64,000 nt of DNA from Synechocystis sp. PCC 7509 (GCF_000332075.2 NZ_ALVU02000001.1:2554324-2618323), one strand, 5' to 3'; shown: positions 43,775-55,280, counted from the first letter of the stretch. The notes: generated from the sequence alone by a model not told the origin. Numbers and translations: made by a program.

Positions 43775-44623
43775 TTAAGCTTCATTCCAAAACTGGCGAA
43801 TTTCATCCGGTAAAAAGCTGGCAATTTCTTTAATTCGTTCTTCAGACAACTCATCTTTAGTTGCCCAAAATACTGCTTTTATTACTGTTTCTGCCCCTAC
43901 GGCTCTAGGCAAACCAGCTTCTTGATTAATCCTAAATAAGAAAGTACCAGATTTAATTTTTAGTGGTGGTCTAACTCTACTCAAAAACCGAGTAATCGGG
44001 TTAGTATCGTTCCACAAATCGGCAATTTCATTTTGCAATGCTTTGTCTTCGGTGGGTTCAGCAGGTTCGTGGAGTTCTTCAGCAACGCGGTCAGAGGCTT
44101 CCTTTGTCATCATGTCTCGCATTGTGCGAAACACAACTTCTGTAACGTCTCTAGCATCAAAAATATCTTCTAAATTTGCCCGAATTGCCACTTTTTCTAA
44201 AAACGGCATATCATCGGTAGCAATGGGTACGGAAGGCCCTTCATTGAGAGCTTCGGGAGGATTTTCCTCCATTCTTTCGAGGATTTTACGTCCTTTTTCT
44301 GTAAGTTCTGCGGCTTTGAAAGTAATTAAATGAGGTAATGGCCCGTCTGGCGCACCAAAGGAATTAGCAATTCTCAAATCAAACTCTTTAGCATCTACCG
44401 CATCAGGAACATCTTCTTGATTTGCATAGGCATTACCAGTAAATTCAGCTTTAATAAATTGCTTTTGATTCAAGTAATCCAAATGTCCCAAGAGTTCAGT
44501 TTGAGTTAAGCTGCGACCCACAAAGTCTTTCGCATCGAAGCTAACGTCGTGCATTTTTTGCCCGCTTTCGTTAATCTTCTTTAAAATGATGTAAGCAACA
44601 TCTTCTCTTAATGGAATTGGCAT
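43775..44623 (-). CDS. DUF2267 family protein
   Basis: A 282-residue protein with GGAG upstream. The N-terminal half (residues 1-120) looks like a winged-helix-like arrangement (HLDYLNQKQFIKAEF, AAELTEKGRKILERM). The C-terminal half matches DUF2267: DARDVTEVVFRTMRDMM, ADRVAEEL-like SDRVAEEL, then IKEIASFLPDEIRQFW. DUF2267 occurs in stress proteins of cyanobacteria and proteobacteria; biochemical role unknown. Confidence 0.85.
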   Translation of the reverse strand: MPIPLREDVAYIILKKINESGQKMHDVSFDAKDFVGRSLTQTELLGHLDYLNQKQFIKAEFTGNAYANQEDVPDAVDAKEFDLRIANSFGAPDGPLPHLITFKAAELTEKGRKILERMEENPPEALNEGPSVPIATDDMPFLEKVAIRANLEDIFDARDVTEVVFRTMRDMMTKEASDRVAEELHEPAEPTEDKALQNEIADLWNDTNPITRFLSRVRPPLKIKSGTFLFRINQEAGLPRAVGAETVIKAVFWATKDELSEERIKEIASFLPDEIRQFWNEA

Positions 44624-44913
44624 TAACTTCTCCTAATTCTTCATCAAAGGTCTGCGGTGGTTATCGTTTAGTTAATTGCTCTTAAGAGTTTTTGCCAGTA
44701 AAATACTTTTTACTATTAGCGCTATATAACTATTTATCGGTCAACTAATTAACGATTTATCTAACCGCCGAATTATAAAATAGGAGAAAATCTTACACGC
44801 TCACATCTGCCACAGGAAGCATTTGCTTAACGTATAAGTTTATTAAATTGAAGTCCAAAGTACATTGCCTTTAATTTTATCAGTCGTACTACCTCAAAAA
44901 GTGAGGTTTGTGC

Positions 44914-46374
44914 TTAATTTGTTGGTTCTAGAACTAGAGGGAAAGTAACAGTAAAAGTTGTACCTTGGTGCAGGATACTTGTAGCCTGAATTTGCCCATA
45001 GTGATTTAAGACAATGGCAGAGGCGATCGCTAAACCCAAGCCCGAACCACTATTATTAGTATGGCTGCGAGCGGGGTCTACTCGATAAAAGCGGTCAAAT
45101 AATCGCGGTAAATCGGCGCTGGCGATTCCCATCCCCGTATCAACAATTTTGACTTGCATTGTCCCTGGTGGTGCTTGGCGCGACGGTAATTCGTTGTTAG
45201 AGGGGATTCTTTGCAAGATTACTTGAACGCGATCGCCTGCACTACTATAATTTAGGGCGTTCTCAATTAAGTTGGTGAATAGTCGCGCCAACTGATTCCA
45301 ATCACCAGAAAGTGCAAACCAGCTATCTATTTGTTCTGGTGTAGGCTCGGCGCTCGTCGATGATTCTATTAGTTCTAAAGATAGAGCAATATTTTTTTCC
45401 TTTGCTAGTAACTGTTGTTCCTCGACAACTTCCATCAATAGAGCATCTATTGGACAATTATCAAATTGCGGTGGTACTAATCCGCTATCTTGTCTAGCTA
45501 GAAATAGCAAATCGTCCACTAATCGCCCTAAGCGCTTAGTCAAGCGCTCTAAAACCTTTAAGTTTTGACGATATTGCCCGGAAGTCAAATTAGACAAATC
45601 GCTCAACTCCGGCTCTGCTAGAGCCACCTGGATGTTCGTTTGAATCAAAGTAATAGGGCTTCTTAATTCGTGAGAAGCATCGGCGGTAAACTGTTTGAGG
45701 CGTTGGTAGGATAGTAATACAGGTTCCATCGCTTTCCCCGACAAAAACCAGCCGCAAAGCGCCACCGACAAAACCATTAATCCCGTTCCCAAACTCAAAT
45801 CGATGGCTAACTGCTGAATGGGTTTAGTAACTTCAAACCAAGGATGACTAACACGCAAATAACCCAAAACCTGCCGCCCAACTTGGATTCTTTGGGTTAC
45901 TTGCCGCAATAATAGGGGTGAATAACTAATGTCGTTTTTCTGACGATCGGGTTTTTTGAGGATTTGGACAGTTTCCGCCGTCCGATTGAAATGGATGGGA
46001 ATAGCCAATGGTTCAGAGAAAGTTGACCAGAGCAAGTCGCCTGTAGAATTAAACCACTCAAGATCAATGCGATCGTCTTCTACAGTATCTTCATTATTTC
46101 TAAAACTAGCTTCTACATTAATATGCAGCTTTTTACCAATTTCGGTGTAGTCTGGCTCAATAACTAAACTGCGCTCTACTATTTCCACTACATGAAGTAA
46201 AGTGTCATCGACTCGTTCAATCAAGGTACTACGGACATAAAAATATACCCCAATCGCAAAAACTAACAGCAATACTGCGGTTACAGTGGTATACCAAATA
46301 GCTAGACGACGACGGGTAGCATAAAACATGGTGCGGGTATTTTGCCAAAGTTGCGATAAATCCATCAATCGCAC
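44914..46374 (-). CDS. Two-component sensor histidine kinase (orphan)
   Basis: A 486-residue membrane kinase. Two transmembrane helices (about residues 30-48 and 190-212) bracket a periplasmic sensor. The phospho-His235 lies in DASHELRSPITL and the ATPase has NLIENALNYS, DTGMGI and SGLGLAIA. Its N-terminus (MFYATRRRLAIWYT) resembles ManS/RppB-type cyanobacterial sensors of manganese or redox state, but that is a recollection rather than proof. No response regulator gene is adjacent. A start at MFYAT (residue 16) is possible. Confidence 0.88.
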   Translation of the reverse strand: MRLMDLSQLWQNTRTMFYATRRRLAIWYTTVTAVLLLVFAIGVYFYVRSTLIERVDDTLLHVVEIVERSLVIEPDYTEIGKKLHINVEASFRNNEDTVEDDRIDLEWFNSTGDLLWSTFSEPLAIPIHFNRTAETVQILKKPDRQKNDISYSPLLLRQVTQRIQVGRQVLGYLRVSHPWFEVTKPIQQLAIDLSLGTGLMVLSVALCGWFLSGKAMEPVLLSYQRLKQFTADASHELRSPITLIQTNIQVALAEPELSDLSNLTSGQYRQNLKVLERLTKRLGRLVDDLLFLARQDSGLVPPQFDNCPIDALLMEVVEEQQLLAKEKNIALSLELIESSTSAEPTPEQIDSWFALSGDWNQLARLFTNLIENALNYSSAGDRVQVILQRIPSNNELPSRQAPPGTMQVKIVDTGMGIASADLPRLFDRFYRVDPARSHTNNSGSGLGLAIASAIVLNHYGQIQATSILHQGTTFTVTFPLVLEPTN

Positions 46375-46464
46375 CCAGCTAAATAACCTACTCGGATTAA
46401 GTTAAAATGAGCTAAGGCTAACCGATTGAGAACTGTGTATTTTAAGGTTAGCGATAAATTAATT

Positions 46465-47250
46465 ATGATTGAAACCCCTCAGCAATTTTCTATACTGGGG
46501 CTACCGATTCATTTAATGGATGATTATGTCGGCTGGCTGTATGCGCGTCTCCAAGCAGGAATTGGCACTCATGTAGTGACGCTTAATGCTGAAATGACCA
46601 TACTTTGCGAAACTCACGAGGCTTTAAGAAAAATCGTTGAGCAAGCAGATTTAACCATTCCTGATGGTTCGGGAATAGTTTTTTATCTCCAATTGCACGG
46701 TAAAAAAATTCGTCGTTGTCCAGGAATTGAACTAGCAGAAGCCTTGTTAAAAACGGCGGGGAGCAACGGTCACAACCAAAGAGTTTTCTTTTATGGTGGC
46801 GCACCAGGAGTTGCGGCTTCCGCCGCCCAAGCGATTAAGCAAAAATACGAGGGCATCAATATTGTAGGCGCTCAACACGGCTTTATTCAGGGCGCAGAGA
46901 TAGAAGAATTAAAAAAAAGTCTCATCGCCCTGCAACCACAGTTAATTTTTGTCGGCTTAGGAGTGCCGCGTCAAGAATTATGGATTGCCCAAAATCGTTC
47001 TTTGTGTCCTCAAGCTACTTGGATTGGCATCGGTGGCAGCTTAGATATATGGTCTGGTATCAAGTCTAGAGCGCCAGCTATACTTGCAAACAACCATTTA
47101 GAATGGCTGTACAGGTTGTATCAAGAGCCTTGGCGCTGGCGGCGAATGACGGCTTTACCAATCTTTGCGCGTAAAGCAATAGTATATAGATTTACTCACC
47201 CTAGTGCGTTGGATGAGCAACTGCCTATCAATGAAGCGCCACCAAAGTAA
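46465..47250 (+). CDS. WecG/TagA/CpsF-family glycosyltransferase
   Basis: A 261-residue GT26 enzyme, starting at the ATG at 46465 (MIETPQQFSILGLPI). Motifs are VVTLNAEMT, IPDGSGIVFYLQLHG, RCPGIEL, FFYGGAPG, GLGVPRQELWI and GGSLDIWSGIKSRAP. Members transfer ManNAc, ManNAcA or Glc-type sugars to undecaprenyl-linked intermediates. The WecA/MraY-type transferase at 48453 would make the lipid-linked acceptor, although the two genes are separated by trx and fabG. Confidence 0.9.
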   Translation: MIETPQQFSILGLPIHLMDDYVGWLYARLQAGIGTHVVTLNAEMTILCETHEALRKIVEQADLTIPDGSGIVFYLQLHGKKIRRCPGIELAEALLKTAGSNGHNQRVFFYGGAPGVAASAAQAIKQKYEGINIVGAQHGFIQGAEIEELKKSLIALQPQLIFVGLGVPRQELWIAQNRSLCPQATWIGIGGSLDIWSGIKSRAPAILANNHLEWLYRLYQEPWRWRRMTALPIFARKAIVYRFTHPSALDEQLPINEAPPK

Positions 47251-47260
47251 ATTTATTAAT

Positions 47261-47578
47261 CTAGATCAAAGGCTGTAAGCGCTTAATTAAAGCATCGGCT
47301 TGGATTACGCCTTCAATACGTTCTACAGATTGACCTTGCTTGAAAACTACCAAAGTTGGCAAAGCATGAATATGGTGCGTACTTGCTAGTTGAGGATATT
47401 TGTCAGTATTAATTTTTACTACCCGCAACCGATCTTTGAGTTGGTTGTTTACCTGCTCTAAAATCGGAGCCATCATTTGACACGGGCCGCACCAATCAGC
47501 GTAAAAGTCAACCAATACTGGTAAGTCCGATTGAGCAATTAATTCTTCAAAGTTGTTGAACTGCTGTTTAGTAGCCAT
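47261..47578 (-). CDS. Thioredoxin
   Basis: A 105-residue thioredoxin with the active site WCGPC (Cys30/Cys33) and cis-proline ALPTLVVF. The start is the ATG at 47578 (MATKQQFNNF); the longer frame is not family-like. It reduces disulfides of metabolic enzymes. Which cyanobacterial type (m, x, y) it is cannot be fixed without alignment. Confidence 0.93.
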   Translation of the reverse strand: MATKQQFNNFEELIAQSDLPVLVDFYADWCGPCQMMAPILEQVNNQLKDRLRVVKINTDKYPQLASTHHIHALPTLVVFKQGQSVERIEGVIQADALIKRLQPLI

Positions 47579-47616
47579 AGAACACAATAGTTTTACTTTT
47601 CTATCTCTAATTTTAA

Positions 47617-49556
<1,940 letters not shown>

Positions 49557-49644
49557 TACTACTATCAAAGCTGAATATCAGCATCAAGAGTATATTAATC
49601 AATATTTTCAGATTTCACTCAGATTTGATAAAAACTTCCGCTAG

Positions 49645-50502
49645 TTAGTTGAGTTGTATTTGCTTCTGAGTTTGCCCAGCTTCCCAACCTAATAGCGCTT
49701 TTTTCCGCTCCAATCCCCAACGAAACCCGCCCAATTCGCCAGTTTCTCGAATTACGCGATGACAGGGAATTAAGTAGCCAACGGGATTATTACCCAAAGC
49801 ATTACCAACGGCTCTAGCTGAAGTGGGACGACCGATCGCATTTGCTAAACTTTGGTAAGTTGCAAGTCCGCCAAACGGTACTTTTAATAGCGCCCGCCAA
49901 ACTTGAATTTGAAAATTAGTGCCTTTGACAAACAAAACTAAAGGCTGTTTGGTAGTAATAGGGGCAAAAATGCGATCGCACATTTCTTGAGTTGCTTGTC
50001 TATCCTCCACAATCTCAGCCTTTGACCACTCTAAGCGCAGCAAATTTTCAGCATCTTTGCAAGTATCATCCAAAAAACGCAGATTACAAATACCACGAGT
50101 AGTCATTGCAATTAAACATTCACCAAAAGGGCTTTGATGCACTCCGTAGATAATCTGTAACCCTGTACCGCCTGCTTTAAATTCACCGGGGGACATAGCT
50201 TCTAGCTTTACAAACAAATCGTGCAAGCGCCCCGGACTTGATAAACCCACATCGCCAGTAAGATTTAATAAGCTTTTTGTTTCAGCAATTTTTGCTTTTG
50301 CATATTCTACGGTTAGGTATTGCAAGAAACGTTTGGGACTAATACCCGCCCATTTTGTAAATAGCCTTTGAAAATGATACTCGCTTAAGTTTACGTGGGC
50401 TGCAACCGTTGCTAAATCTGGCTGCTGTGAATAATTTTCACTTATAAATGCGATCGCTTTAGCAATAAGTTGATAATCGCTAGTTTCTACAAAGGAAGTC
50501 AT
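49645..50502 (-). CDS. Ada-like AraC/O6-alkylguanine-DNA alkyltransferase
   Basis: A 285-residue protein starting at the ATG at 50502. Residues about 1-95 form an AraC-type helix-turn-helix (VAAHVNLSEYHFQRLFTKWAG). Residues about 110-280 form an O6-methylguanine methyltransferase with the acceptor Cys247 in PCHRVIRETGELGG. The zinc domain that accepts phosphotriester methyls in E. coli Ada is absent. It repairs O6-alkylguanine and may regulate genes. Confidence 0.9.
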   Translation of the reverse strand: MTSFVETSDYQLIAKAIAFISENYSQQPDLATVAAHVNLSEYHFQRLFTKWAGISPKRFLQYLTVEYAKAKIAETKSLLNLTGDVGLSSPGRLHDLFVKLEAMSPGEFKAGGTGLQIIYGVHQSPFGECLIAMTTRGICNLRFLDDTCKDAENLLRLEWSKAEIVEDRQATQEMCDRIFAPITTKQPLVLFVKGTNFQIQVWRALLKVPFGGLATYQSLANAIGRPTSARAVGNALGNNPVGYLIPCHRVIRETGELGGFRWGLERKKALLGWEAGQTQKQIQLN

Positions 50503-50608
50503 AAATATATTTCGTCTATTACTTCTCAATGTATTGATAGCCTTGGCTTTAAACCACCCATTTCTTGCGTAAAAAAGGAAAAAAATATTTTCCCCCTTTT
50601 TACGGGGA

Positions 50609-50636
50609 GTAGGGGCGCAATGCATTGCGCCCCTAC
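50609..50636. repeat. 28-bp perfect palindrome, copy 1
   Basis: GTAGGGGCGCAATG followed by its exact reverse complement, between the serine hydrolase stop and the ada-like gene. An identical copy is at 55253-55280. It could form a hairpin and halt transcription from the serine hydrolase gene. Confidence 0.85.
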
Positions 50637-51569
50637 TTACCCAACCACCTTATCGCTATATTCAGCGATTTTTGCGGAGATATACGGCAATATTGCTTTA
50701 TTTTGACTAGCCGCGCCTTCAATAAACACGACTAATAAATAAGGTTGCTTCCCCGGAATCTCAATATAAGCCGCATCATGACGAACTTTGCTAGTCCAAC
50801 CTGCCTTTGACCAAAGTTGGGCATTATTTGGCAAACCACCGCCTAAAAAGCCTGTAATTTGATTCTCCTCATCATTACTTAATTCTGTAAGACTACGCTT
50901 GAGTAATCCCATCATTGCTTGACTTTGCATAGCCGACACCGCCACCCCGCCGACAATACTATGCAATAGCCGTGCTGTAGCATTGGTAGTTAGCATATTG
51001 CGGTTGTCCATCAATTCCCCTACAAAAATCCTTTCGCGTCCGTAAGGGCCATCACCCCAAGTTTTTTGATTGATATTAATTGTTTGCAACTCCTCCCATC
51101 CCAAAGATTGAAAATAACGGTTAACAATATTGCGCTGCATTTTCCAAGTTTCAAAAGGCCCTGGGGGCAATTCCGGCCCACTTGTAGTACCGCTCAGAAT
51201 GTCTACAACTAAGCTAGTTGCATCGTTGCTAGAATCAACGATCATGTCTTTAATGGCGCGTTCCAACTCTTTAGAAGTCTGGCTCATGCCTTTTTCGAGC
51301 CATTCACAAATTGCCACCAGGTAAAATAATTTGATCACACTAGCAGGGTAAATCTGCTCTACACCCCGGTAGCTAAAACCGCGCACCTCATGACCCCAAA
51401 AGGCTAGAGGACTAAGCGCACCGCCCGTATTGACAGGTACGGGAGCATCGTAAATAATCCAAGTTAAAGCAATAGAGTTGCGAGCAAGAATCGGAAATTC
51501 TGCCCAAGTTTCGGCTAGAATGCGATCGCCTAAAGTTTCAAGTTGCTGCTCTTTGCGGAAAAATGTCAT
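50637..51569 (-). CDS. Class A beta-lactamase-like serine hydrolase
   Basis: A 310-residue protein starting at the ATG at 51569. The SxxK motif is Ser77-Val-Ile-Lys80 (YPASVIKLF), an S-S-N motif lies at 113-115, and the third motif reads SKAGW rather than KTG. The class A Glu166-type loop is not clear. There is no obvious signal peptide at the start. Most cyanobacterial members of this group are considered cell-wall or peptide hydrolases rather than resistance enzymes. Confidence 0.8.
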   Translation of the reverse strand: MTFFRKEQQLETLGDRILAETWAEFPILARNSIALTWIIYDAPVPVNTGGALSPLAFWGHEVRGFSYRGVEQIYPASVIKLFYLVAICEWLEKGMSQTSKELERAIKDMIVDSSNDATSLVVDILSGTTSGPELPPGPFETWKMQRNIVNRYFQSLGWEELQTININQKTWGDGPYGRERIFVGELMDNRNMLTTNATARLLHSIVGGVAVSAMQSQAMMGLLKRSLTELSNDEENQITGFLGGGLPNNAQLWSKAGWTSKVRHDAAYIEIPGKQPYLLVVFIEGAASQNKAILPYISAKIAEYSDKVVG

Positions 51570-51609
51570 AAATGGGATAAAGTTTTGAGATACCAAAAGA
51601 TTACTGTGT

Positions 51610-52293
51610 ATGGTATCCCTTCAGGAATTTCTGACAAATGAATATATCTGTCAGAGGAACTTAAATATTTACGACACTCCAAAAGGTGAGGGTTTGGTCA
51701 CTCAAGCTGCCGCCGGAAGACATTTACAAGTTGTCTCTATCCTTGAAGATACAGCGATAGAGGTGTATTTGTGCGAGGACAATTACCCAGGATGGTTATT
51801 AGCGCAGGATTTGGACAACTTACAAGTAGCAAGTAACAAGTATAGAGCGATCGCACTTTCAAGCTCCGAAATTAAATCCCGTCTTCCCCAAGTAATTGAT
51901 TTTACAATTCAAGCCATGCAACAGCCCAATTATTACCTCTGGGGAGGAACTGTAGCACCTAATTATGACTGTTCGGGATTAATGCAAGCGGCGTTTAAAT
52001 CTGTAGGCGTTTGGCTACCTAGAGATGCTTATCAACAAGAAGCTTTTACCCAAAAAATTAGCTTTGAAGATTTGCTACCAGGAGACTTAGTATTTTTTGG
52101 TGCTAATGAAAAAGCAACTCATGTAGGATTATGTTTAGGCGATGGCTGCTATATTCATAGTTCTGGGCAAAAGCAGGGACGTAATGGCATTGGCATTGAC
52201 AGGCTTTCGGAACACGGAGATGAGGTTGGTAAGTCGTATTACAAGCAACTGCGCGGTTTTGGCAGAGTGATGAGGAGTTACGAAAGGAATTGA
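51610..52293 (+). CDS. NlpC/P60 endopeptidase with SH3b domain
   Basis: A 227-residue cysteine peptidase resembling the structurally known cyanobacterial gamma-D-glutamyl-diamino acid endopeptidase (AvPCP type). Residues about 10-75 form an SH3b domain and 95-227 the NlpC/P60 domain. Catalytic residues are Cys121 (NYDCSGLMQ), His171 (THVGL) and His183 (YIHSSG). It cleaves wall peptides or muropeptides in turnover. Its stop overlaps the next gene by four bases. The D-glutamyl products would be substrates for the DgcA/DgcN-type pair elsewhere in the window. Confidence 0.9.
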   Translation: MVSLQEFLTNEYICQRNLNIYDTPKGEGLVTQAAAGRHLQVVSILEDTAIEVYLCEDNYPGWLLAQDLDNLQVASNKYRAIALSSSEIKSRLPQVIDFTIQAMQQPNYYLWGGTVAPNYDCSGLMQAAFKSVGVWLPRDAYQQEAFTQKISFEDLLPGDLVFFGANEKATHVGLCLGDGCYIHSSGQKQGRNGIGIDRLSEHGDEVGKSYYKQLRGFGRVMRSYERN

Positions 52294-53300
52294 TGAGAGC
52301 ATTAATTGAGGAAGGTATTGGGCGCAGACTTTTGGAAAGAGACGAAAGTCTAGCAGTTTCGGTAATTGTCCCGGTTTATAATGAGGTAGAAAGTTTGCCT
52401 CATTTAATTGCAGAAATTGCTAAAAGCCTGACTGAAAGCGGATTAAGTTACGAGATTATTTGTGTTGATGATGGCTCAAAAGATGGTTCGGCGCAGTTAT
52501 TAAAACTAGAAGCCCAAAAACGCCCGGATTTGAAGGCGGTACTATTGCGACGCAACTATGGACAAACTGCGGCAATGGCAGCAGGATTTTATTATGCGCG
52601 ATCGCATTCTATCGTAACTTTAGATGGCGATTTGCAAAACGACCCCGCAGATATTCCCCTATTACTAGCCAAATTAGCCGAAGGATACGATTTAGTTAGT
52701 GGTTGGCGACAAAAAAGGCAAGATGCGGCTTTAACTCGCTTACTTCCTTCCAAACTTGCTAACTTACTGATTGGGAAAGTAACAGGCGTAAAGTTACACG
52801 ATTACGGTTGCTCGTTAAAAGCTTATCGCGCCGAAGTGGTCGCAGATATGAATTTGTACGGCGAATTGCATCGTTTTTTACCCGCTTTGGCGTACATTGA
52901 AGGCGCAAATATTACCGAAATTCCGGTACGCCATCACGCGCGGCGTTTTGGTCAAAGTAAGTACGGCTTGGGACGCACTTTTCGGGTAGTAATGGATTTA
53001 TTAACCATTTACTTCATGAAGACATTTTTAACCCGCCCTATGCACGTTTTTGGTCTATTTGGCTTGCTTTCTACTGCTTTAGGTACAGTTTTAGGGCTGT
53101 ACTTAACTTTTTTAAAGCTAGGATTGGGTCAAAGTATCGGCAATCGCCCTTTATTGATTTTGGCTGTATTGCTTGTGGTGGGAGGAGTCCAGTTATTTAG
53201 TTTTGGGCTATTAGCAGAATTACTCATGCGTACCTATCATGAATCTCAAGGGCGACCTATCTATCGCGTGCGAGAGGTCGTGGGGAAAAATGTTAATTAA
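52290..53300 (+). CDS. GT2 glycosyltransferase, DPM1/GtrB-type
   Basis: A 336-residue enzyme. The catalytic GT-A domain has VIVPVYNE, VDDGSKDGS and DGDLQNDP, and RRNYGQTAAMAAGF. Two C-terminal transmembrane helices (LFGLLSTALGTVLGLYL and LLILAVLLVVGGVQLF) anchor it. Relatives make dolichyl- or undecaprenyl-phosphate-linked sugars. It overlaps the NlpC/P60 gene, which suggests co-transcription. Confidence 0.9.
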   Translation: MMRALIEEGIGRRLLERDESLAVSVIVPVYNEVESLPHLIAEIAKSLTESGLSYEIICVDDGSKDGSAQLLKLEAQKRPDLKAVLLRRNYGQTAAMAAGFYYARSHSIVTLDGDLQNDPADIPLLLAKLAEGYDLVSGWRQKRQDAALTRLLPSKLANLLIGKVTGVKLHDYGCSLKAYRAEVVADMNLYGELHRFLPALAYIEGANITEIPVRHHARRFGQSKYGLGRTFRVVMDLLTIYFMKTFLTRPMHVFGLFGLLSTALGTVLGLYLTFLKLGLGQSIGNRPLLILAVLLVVGGVQLFSFGLLAELLMRTYHESQGRPIYRVREVVGKNVN

Positions 53301-53342
53301 AGTAACAATAGAGAAAGTTAGTGTACTAAATATTTAATTACT

Positions 53343-54572
53343 TTGAACGTTTTTTCGGATCTCGATCCTTCACTGCGGCGAAATTTAACAATCCTGTTTG
53401 CCGCCGGACTATTATTTTGGTCTAGTTTGACTGCTTTACTGCCTACTTTACCTTTATATGTAGAAGAATTAGGCGCATCGGAGCAACAAATTGGTTTTGT
53501 CATGGGCTGTTTTGCCATTGGTTTATTGCTATTTCGTTCGGTATTGGGACGTTTAGCTGACGAACACAGCCGCAAAATTGTATTGATAATTGGTATGTCA
53601 GTAGTAGCCACCGCCCCTTTGGGTTATTTGGTAGTAAAGTCAATTCCTTTACTAATGGTCATTCGAGCATTTCACGGTATTAGTATCGCGGCTTTTGCTA
53701 CGGGTTACTCGGCTTTAATTGCGGATATTGCGCCGCCCCACAAGCGTGGCGAAGTCATTGGTTATATGAGTTTGGTAAATCCCATCGGTTTAGCTATTGG
53801 CCCGGCTTTAGGGGGTTTTCTGCAAGCGGGTGTGGGTTATATTCCTTTGTTCCTTTTGTCTTCGGGATTGGGGATGTTGGGACTAATTTTTACAAGCCAA
53901 GTAGTGAACCCAAAAATAGTTGCCGGATCTCCTAGCGATACTAAAGACAATGTATTTTGGAAATTGCTTTTTAGCCCCCGCGTCCGAGTCCCTGCTTTAG
54001 TTTTGTTGATGGTAGGTTTGGCTTTTGGGACTTTAAGTACCTTTGTGCCATTATTTATTAGATCGGTGGGTGTAGACTTAAATGCTGGGCTATTTTACAC
54101 TGCTGCGGCGATCGCAAGTTTTGGTGTTAGATTAGTAGCCGGAAAAGCCAGCGATCGCTATGGACGCGGTTTATTTATTACCATTAGCTTAGTTCTCTAT
54201 ACTGCCTCTATGCTTTTATTATGGGTGGCAAATAGTCCTAGTACCTTCTTGATGGCGGCGGTAATTGAAGGGGCGGGTGCGGGGACATTAATCCCCATGA
54301 TTGCGGCGATGATGGCTGACCGAGCTATGCCCACTGAACGCGGTAAAATTTTCGGTGTCTGTATGGTAGGCTTTGATGTGGGAATTGCGATCGCAGGGCC
54401 AGTTTTAGGTTTCATCGCCCAACAAGTCGGCTATCGCCACATCTTCGGTTTTGCAAGTGGTTTGACGTTTCTCGCGATTATTATTTTCCTTACCCAATCT
54501 AGTAAAGATTTACCCCATTCTTTGCGCTTTGCTTTGGGTAAAGGTAGAGATATTTATGCTACAAAAATGTAA
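53343..54572 (+). CDS. Major facilitator superfamily transporter
   Basis: A 409-residue protein with 12 predicted helices and the MFS loop motif GRLADEHSRK between helices 2 and 3, repeated more weakly in the second half (GKASDRYGRG). The substrate is unknown; DHA1-like drug exporters are the closest by layout. The start is TTG at 53343 without a strong ribosome site. Confidence 0.85.
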   Translation: MNVFSDLDPSLRRNLTILFAAGLLFWSSLTALLPTLPLYVEELGASEQQIGFVMGCFAIGLLLFRSVLGRLADEHSRKIVLIIGMSVVATAPLGYLVVKSIPLLMVIRAFHGISIAAFATGYSALIADIAPPHKRGEVIGYMSLVNPIGLAIGPALGGFLQAGVGYIPLFLLSSGLGMLGLIFTSQVVNPKIVAGSPSDTKDNVFWKLLFSPRVRVPALVLLMVGLAFGTLSTFVPLFIRSVGVDLNAGLFYTAAAIASFGVRLVAGKASDRYGRGLFITISLVLYTASMLLLWVANSPSTFLMAAVIEGAGAGTLIPMIAAMMADRAMPTERGKIFGVCMVGFDVGIAIAGPVLGFIAQQVGYRHIFGFASGLTFLAIIIFLTQSSKDLPHSLRFALGKGRDIYATKM

Positions 54573-54601
54573 TAGAGACGTTGTTTACAACAACGTCTCT
54601 A
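54573..54601. repeat. GAGACGTTG-type palindromic repeat, copy 3
   Basis: TAGAGACGTTGTT, three bases, then the reverse complement AACAACGTCTCTA. It sits one base past the MFS stop, where it may terminate transcription, and just before the tRNA gene on the other strand. Confidence 0.7.
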
Positions 54602-54621
54602 CAATCATCATTTCATCAATA

Positions 54622-54695
54622 CGGGCGAGGAGGGATTCGAACCCCCGACACCGTGGTCCGTAGCCACGTACTCTAGTCCACTGAGCTACACGCCC
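54622..54695 (-). tRNA. tRNA-Arg (ACG)
   Basis: The 74-base cloverleaf reads GGGCGTG (acceptor), GCTC/GAGT D stem, anticodon stem CGTGG/CCACG with loop CTACGGA (anticodon ACG), T stem GGGGG/CCCTC and TTCGAAT loop. A T-T mismatch at acceptor positions 6-67 is present. Close plastid tRNA-Arg(ACG) genes show comparable mismatches. CCA is not encoded. Confidence 0.93.
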
Positions 54696-54731
54696 TTGCA
54701 GAATTAATATATTATCACATCTATTTAGACA

Positions 54732-55235
54732 ATGCAAGAATCTTTCCACAAACCTAGTTTGACTCATTTAGATGCCCAAGGACAAGCTCAAATGGTTGAT
54801 GTATCTGGCAAAGTACCAACTATTCGCCAAGCAGTAGCCGAAGCTAAAGTAAGGATGCTACAAGCAACTTTTCAGGCAATTCAAGCGGGGAATGTGGCAA
54901 AAGGCGATGTATTGGGGACAGCTAGATTAGCAGGAATTATGGGCGCAAAACAAACATCGGCGTTGATTCCTTTATGTCATCCTTTACCAATTCAGAAAAT
55001 AGAAGTTCAAATTACCCCCGATTTGCAATTGCCAGGTTATGTAATTAGAGCAACAGTTAAAACCAAAGCCGAAACCGGGGTAGAAATGGAAGCTTTAACG
55101 GCTGTATCAGTTGCGGCACTTACGTTGTACGACATGGCAAAAGCCTTAGAAAAATCTATAGTAATTGAATCAATTTGTTTAATTAGCAAAACTGGCGGTA
55201 AATCCGGCGACTATAGCTATAGCAATCCTATTTGA
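54732..55235 (+). CDS. moaC: Cyclic pyranopterin monophosphate synthase
   Basis: A 167-residue MoaC. Conserved blocks are [35 protein letters not shown] and [20 protein letters not shown]. With MoaA it converts GTP to cPMP, the first step of molybdenum cofactor synthesis. MoaA is not adjacent. Confidence 0.95.
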   Translation: MQESFHKPSLTHLDAQGQAQMVDVSGKVPTIRQAVAEAKVRMLQATFQAIQAGNVAKGDVLGTARLAGIMGAKQTSALIPLCHPLPIQKIEVQITPDLQLPGYVIRATVKTKAETGVEMEALTAVSVAALTLYDMAKALEKSIVIESICLISKTGGKSGDYSYSNPI

Positions 55236-55252
55236 TTTATAAACATATAACA

Positions 55253-55280
55253 GTAGGGGCGCAATGCATTGCGCCCCTAC
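55253..55280. repeat. 28-bp perfect palindrome, copy 2
   Basis: An exact copy of 50609-50636, 17 bases after moaC. The position fits a terminator for moaC. Confidence 0.85.

Noticed and set aside
50637-51569. Beta-lactamase-like gene as an antibiotic resistance determinant
   Set aside because: The third motif is KAG, the Glu166-type loop is unclear, and a wall-related hydrolase is as likely.
54622-54695. tRNA-Arg as a possible pseudogene because of the T6-T67 mismatch
   Set aside because: All other stems pair, the ACG anticodon loop is normal, and plastid tRNA-Arg(ACG) genes show similar acceptor mismatches.
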